Assembly (NCBI RefSeq): GCF_001540865.1
Contig: NC_033635.1
Coordinates: 5,578,559-5,642,558 of the forward strand
From: Ananas comosus
Taxonomy: Eukaryota; Streptophyta; Magnoliopsida; Poales; Bromeliaceae
Direction: 5' to 3'
Length of the DNA stretch: 64,000 nucleotides
The position numbers and the translations under genes are program-made. The notes below the pieces were generated by a model that was given only the letters and a program-made list of their open reading frames with translations, was not told where the DNA came from and did not search any database. Positions 47,346 to 58,995 of this stretch are shown here, one piece after another. How positions within the stretch are numbered: position 1 is the first letter of the stretch; every line of letters starts with the position of its first letter.

Positions 47346-49583
47346 AAACCCTAACCCTAATCCGCCCCTAGCTGACCCAGACCACCCTTGCCGCCCCAGC
47401 TGAGCCCTGCCCTGCCCGTGCGCGCGCCCCGGCCGCCGGCGAGCTGCTCCGGCCGCTGGAAACCCGCCAGCAGCCTTCCCAGTCCACCCTCTCGGCCATC
47501 CTCTCCCCCACCTTGGCCGAGAGCAGGTAGAGAGGCTCCACCACCTCTGGAAGGAAGCCCCGGGCCGTGATCCACCTCCAGCACGTTCTTCCCCTGGCTC
47601 CGGCCATCCCCGGACGTCGCCGGAGCCGCCTTGGGGAGCTGCGGCCAGCCCTGGTCAGCCCAGACCGAGCCGGGCCAACCTCGAGTTTCGAGCGCCGCCA
47701 CTACCTTCCTTCGGCCGCGCCGCCTCCTAGCCGACCCCGGTGACCTCCGGCGTGCTTCCCCCGTCGTCCCCGCACGCCGCCGGCTGTCGCTGGGAGCTCC
47801 CGCACCCGCCCTGACCCGTGCGGGCGAACCTTGGAGCCGCGCCGCCCCCGAGCGTCGCCGCCCCCCATCGTAGGATGCACGGCCTTCCCCTCAGCCTCCA
47901 GCGCCGATCTGTCGCCGTCCCGAGCTCCTCCGACCTCCGCCTAGCCGCCGGCGCCCTTGAACCCGAGAGGAGCTATGTGGGCTTGATCTCCGCCGCCGCG
48001 CCACCGGCTGCCGCCCGCCGCCGGCCAGCACCACCTCCGGACCCCTCGGAGTGTAATATACCGGATTTAAATATAAAAATAAAAATAAAAATAGTATGAG
48101 ATACTATTTTTATTGGATTTGGAGAAGTGAAATATGAGTTAGAAGTATCTTGTGCTGAAATCGGAATGAAAACAGAAGATTTAGAATTTTCTGTGAGAGA
48201 CGGGGCNTAGAAAATAAAATGTTTTAGGTCTTTAGGTGTAAAAGCTTACATTTTTAAATGACTTGGTGTATTTGGTTGATTTGATATATAGTTGTCTTTA
48301 TGGTTCCTATTGTTGATTTAGCTTTATTGGACCCAGCCTTCGAGATAGCTGGCGATGTGTGCATGGAGTGCAGAGCAGGGTGATGAGTAGCGGGCGCTAT
48401 GGATTTTTTACTACCCCCTCCACTCTTGTACATTTGTACAGAGGGGAGGGTCACCCATGGCGTTCAGCTTCTTCCGCTCCTCATGAGTGGCCTAGTCCTT
48501 CTCTATTGGTTGTCATACCCATTCATTTTATGTCATCGTTGCTATTACTTACTTGCTCTATATATATATACTTTTGTGTTGATGGCGATGACATTATATG
48601 TTGACGTTCGTATGTTCCTATAGTTTTGATATCATCGTTCTGTTGACATTTCTTTCTTGATCTTCATATATACGTTGTTGACGATGATATCGATATACGC
48701 AGTTGGCCTGCTCTTCAGGTTTTCATGGGTTAGATTTGGCGGCACAGCCAGATTCCTGGAGTCCGTTTTCGGTGATAGACGAGTGTGGACCGTACATTGG
48801 GATCGTGTTTCTCTTGTGGCGACCCGAGTGCCCAGCCTACATGCTGGTGAAAAGGCCTTTTCTTGTGGGAGGACGCCCCCTAGTTGGGCGACCACATGCA
48901 CTTTACGTGAGCTCGACACCGCTAGTTACGTCTATACTAGTTATCGGTTGGCAGCCGTTAGTCGGCTGTTAGTGGCGGGGAGCCCCGATTGGCTGGCACA
49001 TCCAGTAGCTCATTGTTGCACTTGGCTGGTTCTATCCAGTTATATGCCTTTCATTGCTTGCTGGTTTGTCCAGTGGCTACGTTTGTCCTCTTGGCTGGTT
49101 GGTCCAGTGTTCATATCATATATGCTTACGGTAGATGAGATGGGGATATGTCCTATGATGTGTATCTTGTTGGTCCGTCTCATTTATTTCTATCATACAT
49201 CTATGACGAGCTACAGTTGATTTTCATGCTTGCGTTCTTGGCTGGCTATCCAGTGTCCTCACATAAGCTATATCAGGTCTTGATGGCAGTCGTGGTCGGC
49301 TGTTAGGATGGGGAGTCCCATGTGGCTGGAGTTTCCAGTAGCTGCTGCCCTGAGTACTTCGACTGACTGATCTAGTGTTTGTATGGTTTGTCACCTTGAC
49401 TCATTTGATATTAGTAGGCAGCCACGATCGGCTGTTAGGGTGGGGAATCCCATATGGCTGGAGTTCCCAGTAGCTTGCTGTCTTCAGTTCTTTGTCTGGT
49501 TGGGTTATGTATTACGTTGTTGGCTGGTTGGTCCAGTTGTCTATATTCTATTTTCGTGGCTAGTTGATCCAGTGGCTTTGCTT

Positions 49584-49723
49584 CATACTCTTGGCTGGTT
49601 AGTCCAGTGGCTCTGTTTCATGCTCTTGGCTGGTTAGTCCAGTGGCTTTGTTTCATGCTCTTGGCTGGTTAGTCCAGTGGCTTTGTTGCATGCTCTTGGC
49701 TGGTTAGTCCAGTGGCCATAGTG
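49584..49723 (+). repeat. 35-bp minisatellite, four tandem units, within the LTR
   Basis: Four consecutive 35-bp units start at 49584, 49619, 49654 and 49689, each with 'ctcttggctggttagtccag'. Degenerate 'ggctggttggtccagt' units extend back to about 49020, so this is the freshest part of an older array. Confidence 0.93.
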
Positions 49724-50542
49724 TATTCCTATTTGATGAGATGAGGATGTGTACTATGATTCGTATCTTTGTTTACTCATCTCATACCATCTTTGTTGCC
49801 CCTACGTTCGAGTTATATATTATGCTTTTATCGTTATTTTCTTGTCCCTATCTTCTTTATAGTGGCTCGCACGTGGTGACATGGCTGAAGCCTAGCTTCA
49901 TGGGTGGACGTGTTTATGCCACGGTCAGAGAGCAGACACCTTCTTCGTAGTTGGCCTGGATTCTTCCCAGGTGGCCCAATCTCAGATTGGGTGTTTTTTG
50001 TTTGGTGATCGAGAATGTTGGAGTGTTTGTTTGGGTGCTACTAGCCAAAGGATTTTGGCTGATAGCATTGAACGGCCTTCAGGGCTTTAGCGTGGCCCTG
50101 AGGCAGCCCTGGGTGCTTGACAGGGCCTTGCATGGCTGAGCACGATGCTCAGTAGGCGACGGTGATTTGTACTCATTAGCACGTAGTACCGTCGTTTGTG
50201 GTGAGGAGTGCAGCTTTGTTAATAGCAGCCTATTAGTAAAGCTAGGCCCAAGGGCCTTCACAGATTAAGCTGTGGCCTTGGATGGCAGCGAGTGGGCAGT
50301 AAAGGCTTGGGAGTTTTACTACGCTCACTGGTCGGCTGTTCCGAGTCGCTGATGTGTTAAGTAGTGCTTCGTGACAGCCTTCCTTAGGCTTGGCTAGGGC
50401 GCAAGGCAGCCGCCTAAAGCGGCTCTTTGCGCGGCTTTCAGAGAAAGGCTGTGAACGTTTCCGAACCCCGGAACCTGCTAGTCAGGTCTCCAATAGGAGT
50501 CGGGATTGAGCGACGGTTGTCGTCGATGCTGCTTCGTTTGCC

Positions 50543-50603
50543 GTATTTTCGGGGGTAGCTGTGTACTTTAGTGTAATAAAATACACTAAAGTACCGAAAA
50601 TAC
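50543..50603. repeat. Two-tier hairpin in the solo LTR
   Basis: The perfect 13-bp stem GTACTTTAGTGTA (50563-50575) pairs with 50582-50594 across a 6-base loop. An outer 9-bp stem, GTATTTTCG (50543-50551), pairs with 50595-50603, leaving an 11-base bulge on one side. In RNA this would fold stably. Confidence 0.85.
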
Positions 50604-51200
50604 CTAGCATGTACGTTTCGTCCCCAGCTAATCCTGTTTGTAGCGAGAGCGACTTTCTAAAGTCGCACGGTCTCCGGCACGAGTGGAAGGCCTCGTGGCG
50701 GCCGGTGACGCTGCGCGCGTGCTCGCTGCGCCTTAAGTCGCTTTGTCGCGCGTGTCGCGTTTCTAACGGGAATTGAGTGATTGGGCCCGTGGTAATTGGG
50801 TTTGCTTCCACTCGTAGCACAAGTCGTGCTCGGGTGCTTTTCTACCCCTCGTGGTAGCGTTTTTAAAAGAATAAAGGTTTCTGTGTAGGAAACAGCTTTC
50901 AAAAGATTTTTGTGGATTTCTGTCTAAACCTGGAATGTAAAACTGTGATATGAATGGTAAATGTATGAATGTATAGTTATCCTTATATTCATCTGCTTGT
51001 GGTTGTATCCTGGTTGTACTGTGTATTTGATCGACGCCGTGCAAATACAGGGGAGACTCTGTCCGTATGAACAGCGGATTCCCTGTATCTGTGGCGGATC
51101 TGGCATACCCTGAGGTCAGGTTTTCAAAAAAAAAAAAAAAATTCAGACGCTTTTCCGCTTTGTTTTAAACTGAAAAGGGACCTCGGGGCATGACAATTTA

Positions 51201-53210
51201 TTTTCCATTTTTTCTACTATTTAACCTATGTCTTTTAATAATATTGTTAAGCTTTGTCTAAATTAAATAGTAGATTTCTTAACTGTTATATAGAAATTAG
51301 CGAGAAAAAAACAATTTAGTGATATCCATGAGAAAAGAAAATAGTATAAAATAGAAAAATGAAAAAATCTAAAATATAGCTTAGAGATTGATAAAATATA
51401 ATAATACAATAGTATTTTTTTTGTAAAAAATTACAGTACTATGCAATAAATAAAAACAACACTAAAGTATAGTGTAATAGAGTGTAATTAAACCTTCTTG
51501 TTATTCTTCTTCTTTCTTCTTTCTTCTTCTTCTTTGAGGAGGTTAATGAAGAGGGGGCAAAAAAGGGAGGAGAACATATCGATCTCATTTTAGACCTAGT
51601 CTCGTGTGTGTTAGAATTTATTTTGATTTTTTGGTGATTTAAAACTTATTAAGACTCTTGGGCAGCCCAATAATTGATGAGCCTTGCTTGGGAGCTCATA
51701 CTAAAATTTTCACATGTGAGGATTAGTTCCACACTGAAAATTAAAAGTATGTTGTTGTTATTTATATATTCTTTCATTCTTAATTAAATTACTTGGGAGA
51801 AAATAAGAATTATGTTCTCGACTAAACACACACGCACGGCACGAGCACGAGGCGGGCGGCGACGCGCGCAGGGTCTTAATCTCTACCTCGTCTTCTTCTG
51901 TTTTCTCGTCATTAATATTTTACGATGATTTTCACCGAGTTTTCTAATATTTCATTGAATCTCCTAAAGTTTGTTGGGTTCATCTTGCGCCATCTTGAAA
52001 ACGTGCCGACTCGGTGGAACGTGGATGTTATATCGCTTAAAGTAATTGCTGTAAAGTCTCGCACATGGAGGGACAATTTCGCTTTTAGGACTGTGCTCTG
52101 CACACCTTGATCTGTAGGCCTAATATTTTTCTCTACAGTATTTATTATTTAATTTCTTTTTGAAATTTTTCTAAAACTGAAATTAAACTTTTGAATTATT
52201 TTTTAAAAAATATCTTACTAAAAGATCAGAAAGATTTTCCTACAGTGTGGAGGTAGGTGCATTGGTGGATGCGGCAAGCGACAAAGCAAAGAGTGCAAAG
52301 AGCGCTTGACAGCAACAAGGTGCTACTGCTTTCTCGTGGCAGATGATCTTGTGTATAAAGTTATATACTCTAAACTATTGTCGAGACAAAAAACAAAAGA
52401 AAAAATATGAAACAAAAAAAAAAAGAAAGTAGAAAAAGCAAAAACATATTACTCCATTTGCATTTTTTATCATGCTATTTAGGAGAATTTTATACTCCTG
52501 CACTCTAAAGATAGCAAGTTGGATGGTCTGTCACTCTTATAAATGGTATTTTATCATCAATACGTCGAAACATATATATACAAAAAAGTTTAATATGCAT
52601 ACTTTATACATTTTTGGATAAACGACAAATTTAAAAAATACAAATTAAATTTGAAAATTTTCAAAACTAATTTTATTATTATTATTATGATCGATGGATG
52701 ATGATTATTTGGTTATTATTATTATTACTTTCGCGTTTCTGAATAGAAAAAAGAAAAAAGCGGTAGTTGCCTCTGTTTCAGCCGTCAGTTGTACAATTCC
52801 AAGTCCCAACCACCAGCTGAAAAAAAGTCCCGCCCCGAGATTCCCCGCTCCAGACTGCTGTTATATCATGTGGACAAAAACGACGCTTTCGCGATTCGAG
52901 AGATCACTCGCGCTGAACGGAACGCCCGTGTCACTCCCAATCTCCAATCCAATCGTTTCTACGGACTTTACAAGTGTACAGACACTCGACTGCCCGCAAA
53001 AATATTCCCGTCCCCCTCCTACAACCGATCCTCCATCAACAATGCGACCGGCCGCGCAACTCCGTCCTTCGATAGTAACCGGCTCTTTACCTCGTTTTTT
53101 TTTTTTTTTTTTTTGGGTCTTGGCGGGGCTCAGGGCTGCTTCTTCCTCTCCGCCCCTGTTGGAGTCAAAATTCGAATACGCCGCTGCGGAGCTCCGATCC
53201 GAGCTCGCTA
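51201..53210 (+). other. DiT1 upstream region
   Basis: AT-rich DNA with TTC-rich tracts (51500-51535), a GC patch at 51830-51880 ('ggcacgagcacgaggcgggc'), and the inverted dispersed repeat at about 52260-52380. From about 52750 GC rises; 52960-53210 with its pyrimidine-rich stretch (53095-53115, 20 T) is the likely 5' leader of the transporter. Frames here are not conserved. Confidence 0.5.
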
Positions 53211-56200
53211 ATGGCGTCCTCCGTCCTCACCTGCAACCTAGGGCTCCCTTCCCTCTCGCTCCGCCGCCGCCGCCGCTGCCTCCTTACCCACTCCCCTCCT
53301 CCTCCTCAAGCCCTTGCATCTCGATCCGTCTCCTCCTCCCTCTCTTCCTCCCCCGCGCCATGCCCCAAACCCCTCCTCCGCCTGCGCCTCCGCCGCGCCC
53401 CGATCTCCACCGCGATCCGCGCAGCAGCCGCCTCCGCCGCTCCTTCCGCAGGGCGCGGCCCTGAAGCCCCTGGCGGCGTCGATCGCCACGGGCGTCGTCC
53501 TCTGGCTGGTCCCGGCGCCCGCGGGGGTCCCCCGCAACGCGTGGCAGCTCCTGGCCATCTTCCTGGCGACGATCGTGGGCATCATCACCCAGCCCCTGCC
53601 CCTCGGCGCCGTGGCCCTGATGGGCCTGGGCGCCTCCGTGCTCACCAAGACCCTCACCTTCTCCGCGGCGTTCTCCGCCTTCGGCGACCCCATCCCCTGG
53701 CTCATCGCCCTCGCCTTCTTCTTCGCCCGCGGGTTCATCAAGACCGGCCTCGGCAACCGCGTCGCCTACCAGTTCGTCTCCCTCTTCGGCAGCTCCTCCC
53801 TCGGCCTCGGCTACAGCCTCGTCTTCAGCGAGGCCCTCCTCGCGCTCTCCGAGGCCTGCGGCAGCAGGGCCGGCGACGGGACCGAGCGCCGCCTCGGGGC
53901 CTGGCTCATGCTCACCTGCTTCCAGACCTCGGCCATCTCCTCGTCCATGTTCCTCACCGCCATGGCTGCCAACCCGCTCAGCGCCAACCTCACCTACAAC
54001 ACCATCAAGCAGACCATTGGCTGGACCGATTGGGCAGTGGCCGCCATCGTGCCGGGGCTGGTCTCGCTCGTTGTGGTGCCGCTGCTGCTCTACATCATCT
54101 ATCCGCCCACTGTGAAGAGTAGCCCCGATGCTCCCAAGCTCGCAAGGGAGAAGCTGGAGAAGATGGGGCCTATGACCAAGAACGAAATCATCATGACCGG
54201 GACTCTACTTCTCACGGTAAATTCACTTTTTTAACTTTTCCTTTTTTTCTTTTGTCTTCCCCCTCCTTCATTTCTGTGATATTTTCCATTTATTATCTAA
54301 GTACATAAGCTGGATCACCAATGAAGGAGCAAGATTTTTTTTTTTTTTTTTTTTTTTCTCTAGCTACAAAATTGTTGATTATTATTAGGACCAATTAGGT
54401 AACCACTGATCATTTCCTTTGCTTCCTATTTGTGTGATTATCTGCCTATGTTTGTGCTTTTCTGGTACTGGGTGAATTGTGCTAGTAGATCCTAAATTTT
54501 TAATCAACTTTTAATTTTATTTCTCAAATTTTTAAATTCCACATGTGAAGCCCTGAACTTTCCAAAGTGTTTCAGTCTATAGTCCGTTCAAGGAACAGTT
54601 ATTGTCTGTGTCGAGTGCATCGTACACCCATGAGCCACATTTGCACCGACCTTCATCTCATCTCATATTTCAATACCACGACCTATAGAGTTGCAACATT
54701 TTCTCTATTCCAAAGTTGAATGGTTAAATTGAAAGTATGAGATAGATGGAGGGCGATATTGATTCATGATGCAAAGATGTACGGATACATTGGGTGTACG
54801 CTGTAATTTTTCCTCTAACAAAAAGGAGCAAGGACTAAAGTGGATCAATTTTAAAGTTTGGGTGTCAACTGTCAAACTTGAAACTCGAGGGCTGAAATGA
54901 AACTTGATTAAAACTTCAGTGACTAGTAGTGTAGTTTACCCTTATGTAATTGGACTTTTGCGCTAGTTTCTTTGATTGCTGCTGCTGAATCTTATCCACA
55001 ACTGTTGTCAAAATTAGAAACCACAAAGATAGCTTTGCGAAGCTAAAGCTATTAGTTTAGGATGAAGCTTTCCAGCCTCTTTGATCATTTATTAAATATT
55101 CATCGCATCAGTTTTTTGAATATATAAGGATGGCATGAAGATTCTAATATTGCTGAACAACTTAAAACAGTTATTAATACAAAACCACAAATGATCTAGC
55201 TACGCATCTCTTCCAGTTTTTTTTGCGGTCATTTTCCTTGGATTTTGGTTCGTTTGAGGTTTACTGCTTTTAAAAATAATCCTTCCATTAGTATATTATA
55301 CCATTTTTCACAGGAGTGTTCTCTGTAAGCTTTATATCTCTTGAGCTAAATGTCCTTCTGGTGTGCTTAAGTTTTCTGGATAAGCTATAATGACAATATT
55401 TCCTTTGTTGTTGTAAGTTTGAAAAGTTCTTCTATGCCAATTTACATCTCTGAAAGAGTTGATTTGAGTAATGTCTTTAGTGGGTATTTTATTTTCTCTA
55501 AGATTAAACCTTGTGCTATTCTGTAAAGGGTAGTCTATGGTTGTTATTTCCATTCTGCCTGCAATGAAGCCTTCATGTTTGCACTTTGCATCTTTGTTTG
55601 GCCTAAGGAGTCTACTTCACAGACTCACAGTTAAGGTTAAGCCATTGTAATTTTTCGACCAACGTATTCACATCTATTTCATATGTGGTCATACCATTTT
55701 CATCCACGATTCCTCATTTTTGTCCTCAATTAAGGCTATTGAGATCTAAAATCAAACAGGTTGCTGTCTGACTTATTACATCAACTTTGTTAATGAGTTT
55801 GTGCGAATTAATCAATGCATTCAATTGAAGAATGTATTATTCAAGTCTTAAGCATGTTATTCAGCAATTTTCTTGCAATTTAACTGAATGCTCATTAGTT
55901 TATGCTAAACTGAAAGTGTAGGACAGAAATTCTCTTGTCAGTCATCTTATAGAGAGGCTAATCACTATAAAAAGTCAATTGGCATAAATGCATAGAAGAG
56001 AAGTTGTGATGGGGGATAATAATTTCTGAAAGATCCAAGAAAACTTATATCACATTAAAGAATGCCAGTAACATGCAAAGGAAGGAAAGCTTAAGGTTAA
56101 TCTATTCATGCTGGATATTGGAGAGATGGAAACTAGACCAGAACAAATAATTCAGCTAAGATCTCAGAAAGAAAAGCAGAAAGATTTGTTTCCTTCAATA

Positions 56201-58904
56201 AGTTGCTTACATCTTAGCGCTGGTTGTCTTCTACTTTTTTAGAGGTTCTTATGTACTGATTCCCTTAATAGGGCCATGTCGTCAGAATCTTGACCAATAT
56301 AGTTGTTCACAAAGTAAGCACCATGAGATTATTGTGGCATTGGAAGCACGAACAGTGCCAAGTAATATATTGATGGATAATGATGTAGACCTGAAAGACA
56401 GAAGCCCCAAATGTGGAGAAAAAGGTTGGTGGAGGGAGCAATTTCAGATCTTATGTGCAGTACTGTGGTAGAAAGAGAAAGAAGACAGCGATTGAGCAGG
56501 AGTATAAGATGGCACCTAGGTCAAAAACCCTGAGTTTATATATTATTATTGGCAAATGTGTTCTTTAGTTTTTGTCTTTACCTCATTTTTCAATCTATAG
56601 TAAAAGGAATTAGATAAGAGCTCATTCAAGTGAAGATAACTTAATCTTATTGAAACTTAAATGTATGTTCTTATCCAATCCTAGCCATGTAACCTATTTC
56701 CAATCCAGCTTTGAATGGACAACTAGTCTAAGGACCATTTAATTTTTGCAACTTTGACTTTCTCACAATCTCCTAAACCTAAAAATATGATGAAAATTAG
56801 AAATAAAATCCCCCTAGCATATTGGAATTTTGACTTAAATTCAATGCAAGTAGGTCCCTAATTCATTCAAAACAGACGAATATAGACCCAGTCAGACTCA
56901 GTGAACTAGATATAAACAAAAGCTTGATCCAAATCAAAACAATGTACCATATGATGATCTAATCTGCCGATTTGGAATGCATCGATTCACGGTCAGTGTG
57001 GAAGTTTTGCCTTTGATTCATGCCAAGCTCTACAATCAATCATGCCACCTATGCACTCTGATTGTAAAAGCTGACAATGACGCTCCACACAAATTGTTTT
57101 GGTTTCACATGTATCATGTTTGCATGATTGTTGCTGTTGATCAACTAGAATACGGAGTATAGTTCCGTGGATGAATTAAGATGGAATGGATCCACATATT
57201 TTTGCGATGGTACTCCTATTATTTTGTCAGAACTGCTATATATATGGATCAGATTCAGTGGTCTCTTTGTGTTGTTGTGGGGATGCTCCTTGAAATGTGG
57301 TGGCAATAGTGGAGTTTTCTTCACTTGTAGCCCTTTGATCACGATCTCTTGTGCTGTAAGCTGTTTTATGTGGTTCCCGAGGTGTCCAATTTCTTCATCT
57401 TACGAGGATTCAATTAGAGATAAATTAGAAGATTGATATGATTGTTCATCAAGAATCGATATGATTGTTCATTAAGGACAATAGCTCTTAAGTATAAAAA
57501 GCATAAAACTTTAGGCTAGGGGGGAAAATTTTTAATTACAGACAAGTTGTTTTTATGTGTTTGTAAATTGAGGTTTCCCCTAAAATCTTACTCCGTTTTT
57601 GTGTGTCCTTTTATTTCTATATCATGTAGAGATTCTCGTAAAACCGGGAGTACCACTTAAAAAGTTTCTAAACAGGTAGAGCTATGCTCTACAGGAATTG
57701 ATTTAAACAGTTTCCGCCTGTGAAGATTCACCTTTTTGCCTATCTGAGCTTCTACCTGCACTCTGAAACATAGTAGCAATGTTCTTGTTGCTCAGAAACC
57801 TGTTTATGTGTGCAGCAATCATTCTTAGACAGACGATTTGAAGACTATCTATAACTGAATTGGAAGAACTTTCTCTTGCTTACAACTCGTTTTCTTCTTT
57901 CAACCAGGTGGGGCTCTGGATATTTGGTGGGGTGCTGAATGTCGATGCTGTGACTGCAGCTATTCTTGGTTTATCCATTCTTCTCATAACAGGTGTTGTA
58001 ACATGGAAGGAGTGTTTGGCAGAATCAGTTGCGTGGGACACACTTACTTGGTTTGCCGCGCTGATAGCAATGGCTGGCTATCTCAACAAATACGGTTTGA
58101 TCTCCTGGTTTAGTCAAACAGTTGTAAAGGTATGATTACATTATTTTCTTCTTTTTTTAGTTCCTTTTTTTTTTTAATCTTGGGGTAGAAATAAAGTTAC
58201 TTTTTTTTTCTGGTATAGTTACTAAAGTCTGATTATCTATAGCCTAAACAGCTTCAGTATAGATGTTTAAGAGTTAAGTTGATATGGTGGCTTTCATGCA
58301 GATACCGTTGATAAAGGTCCTCTTGAATTTACTTGTGATGTAACATACTAACATGTGGTCTTTAGTAACATAGCTTAGGTACATGTGATTTTGATTAAAA
58401 TTAGCTCTTTGCTGAGCTAACCATGAGTTCATTTTGTCCCTGGTTCTCGAGCTAAGAGTCATATTATTTCTGCATGAATGCTTGCACCCTGTGATTGACA
58501 GAAAAGATAAGCACTATAGCAGATGCACCTTTGTACAATGCATGACCATTGTATAAGCTAGAGGAATGAGGAACTCTTGTTTTGAATTGCTACTTGATGC
58601 AATCATGCAGTAATTTGGTGAGCTCTACTCTCATTCCCCTTATAGATTAACAGTGTAGACCAGCTTGTGTGTGTGCAAAGTATCGGGGATTATCTACAGA
58701 GCACCAAAGGTTTTTCTCATACAAAATCTTGGACCTGATTTTCTTTTAGTTGGCAGTTAGGGTGAGTTCTTGAAGATTTAAAGGTATTTAGATCAATTAA
58801 TTCCTCAGAACAATATGGTATGGTTCTGCCGGGATCCTAACATATTAACCTGCTGTCTTTATGTTTATGACCTGCTTCCATCCAACATGGGAGTGAGGTT
58901 ATTC

Positions 58905-58936
<32 letters not shown>

Positions 58937-58964
58937 ATATGTATATATATGTATATATATGTAT

Positions 58965-58995
<31 letters not shown>

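Larger units (their letters stand above)
46640..51195 (+). mobile_element. Solo LTR of 4.56 kb (gypsy Del/Tekay-like), perfect 5-bp TSD
   Basis: The element starts TGTAAGGACTGAG and ends CGGGGCATGACA. Perfect ATTTA repeats flank it at 46635-46639 and 51196-51200. There is no adjoining polypurine tract, primer-binding site or pol, so it is a solo LTR. A TATA-like 'catatataatg' near 47318 precedes 'aaaccctaaccctaatccgc', and a very GC-rich leader-like tract (47350-48055) follows, the arrangement of a U3 promoter and R/U5. Apparent frames in 47.3-48.1 kb and 48.6-50.2 kb are therefore LTR sequence. The size suits Del/Tekay gypsy LTRs, which can exceed 4 kb; the clade is an inference. Confidence 0.87.

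Noticed and set aside
47340..47362. Telomere-like 'aaaccctaaccctaa'
   Set aside because: Only two units occur and they lie just after the TATA box of the solo LTR; this is a common plant leader motif, not an interstitial telomere.
47357..48099. Long GC-rich frames on both strands, candidate gene
   Set aside because: They lie wholly within the solo LTR 46640-51195, overlap each other in several frames and show no domain.
48657..49220. 187-residue open frame
   Set aside because: Inside the LTR and made of degenerate 'ggctggt..ccagt' repeats; no conserved domain.
52694..53464. 256-residue frame upstream of DiT1
   Set aside because: It overlaps the transit-peptide start in a different frame and is Pro/Ser-rich from GC bias; the DiT1 frame explains the conserved part.
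53211..54122. 303-residue Arg/Pro-rich continuation of the transit-peptide frame
   Set aside because: After about position 53450 it is only the out-of-frame shadow of the transporter.
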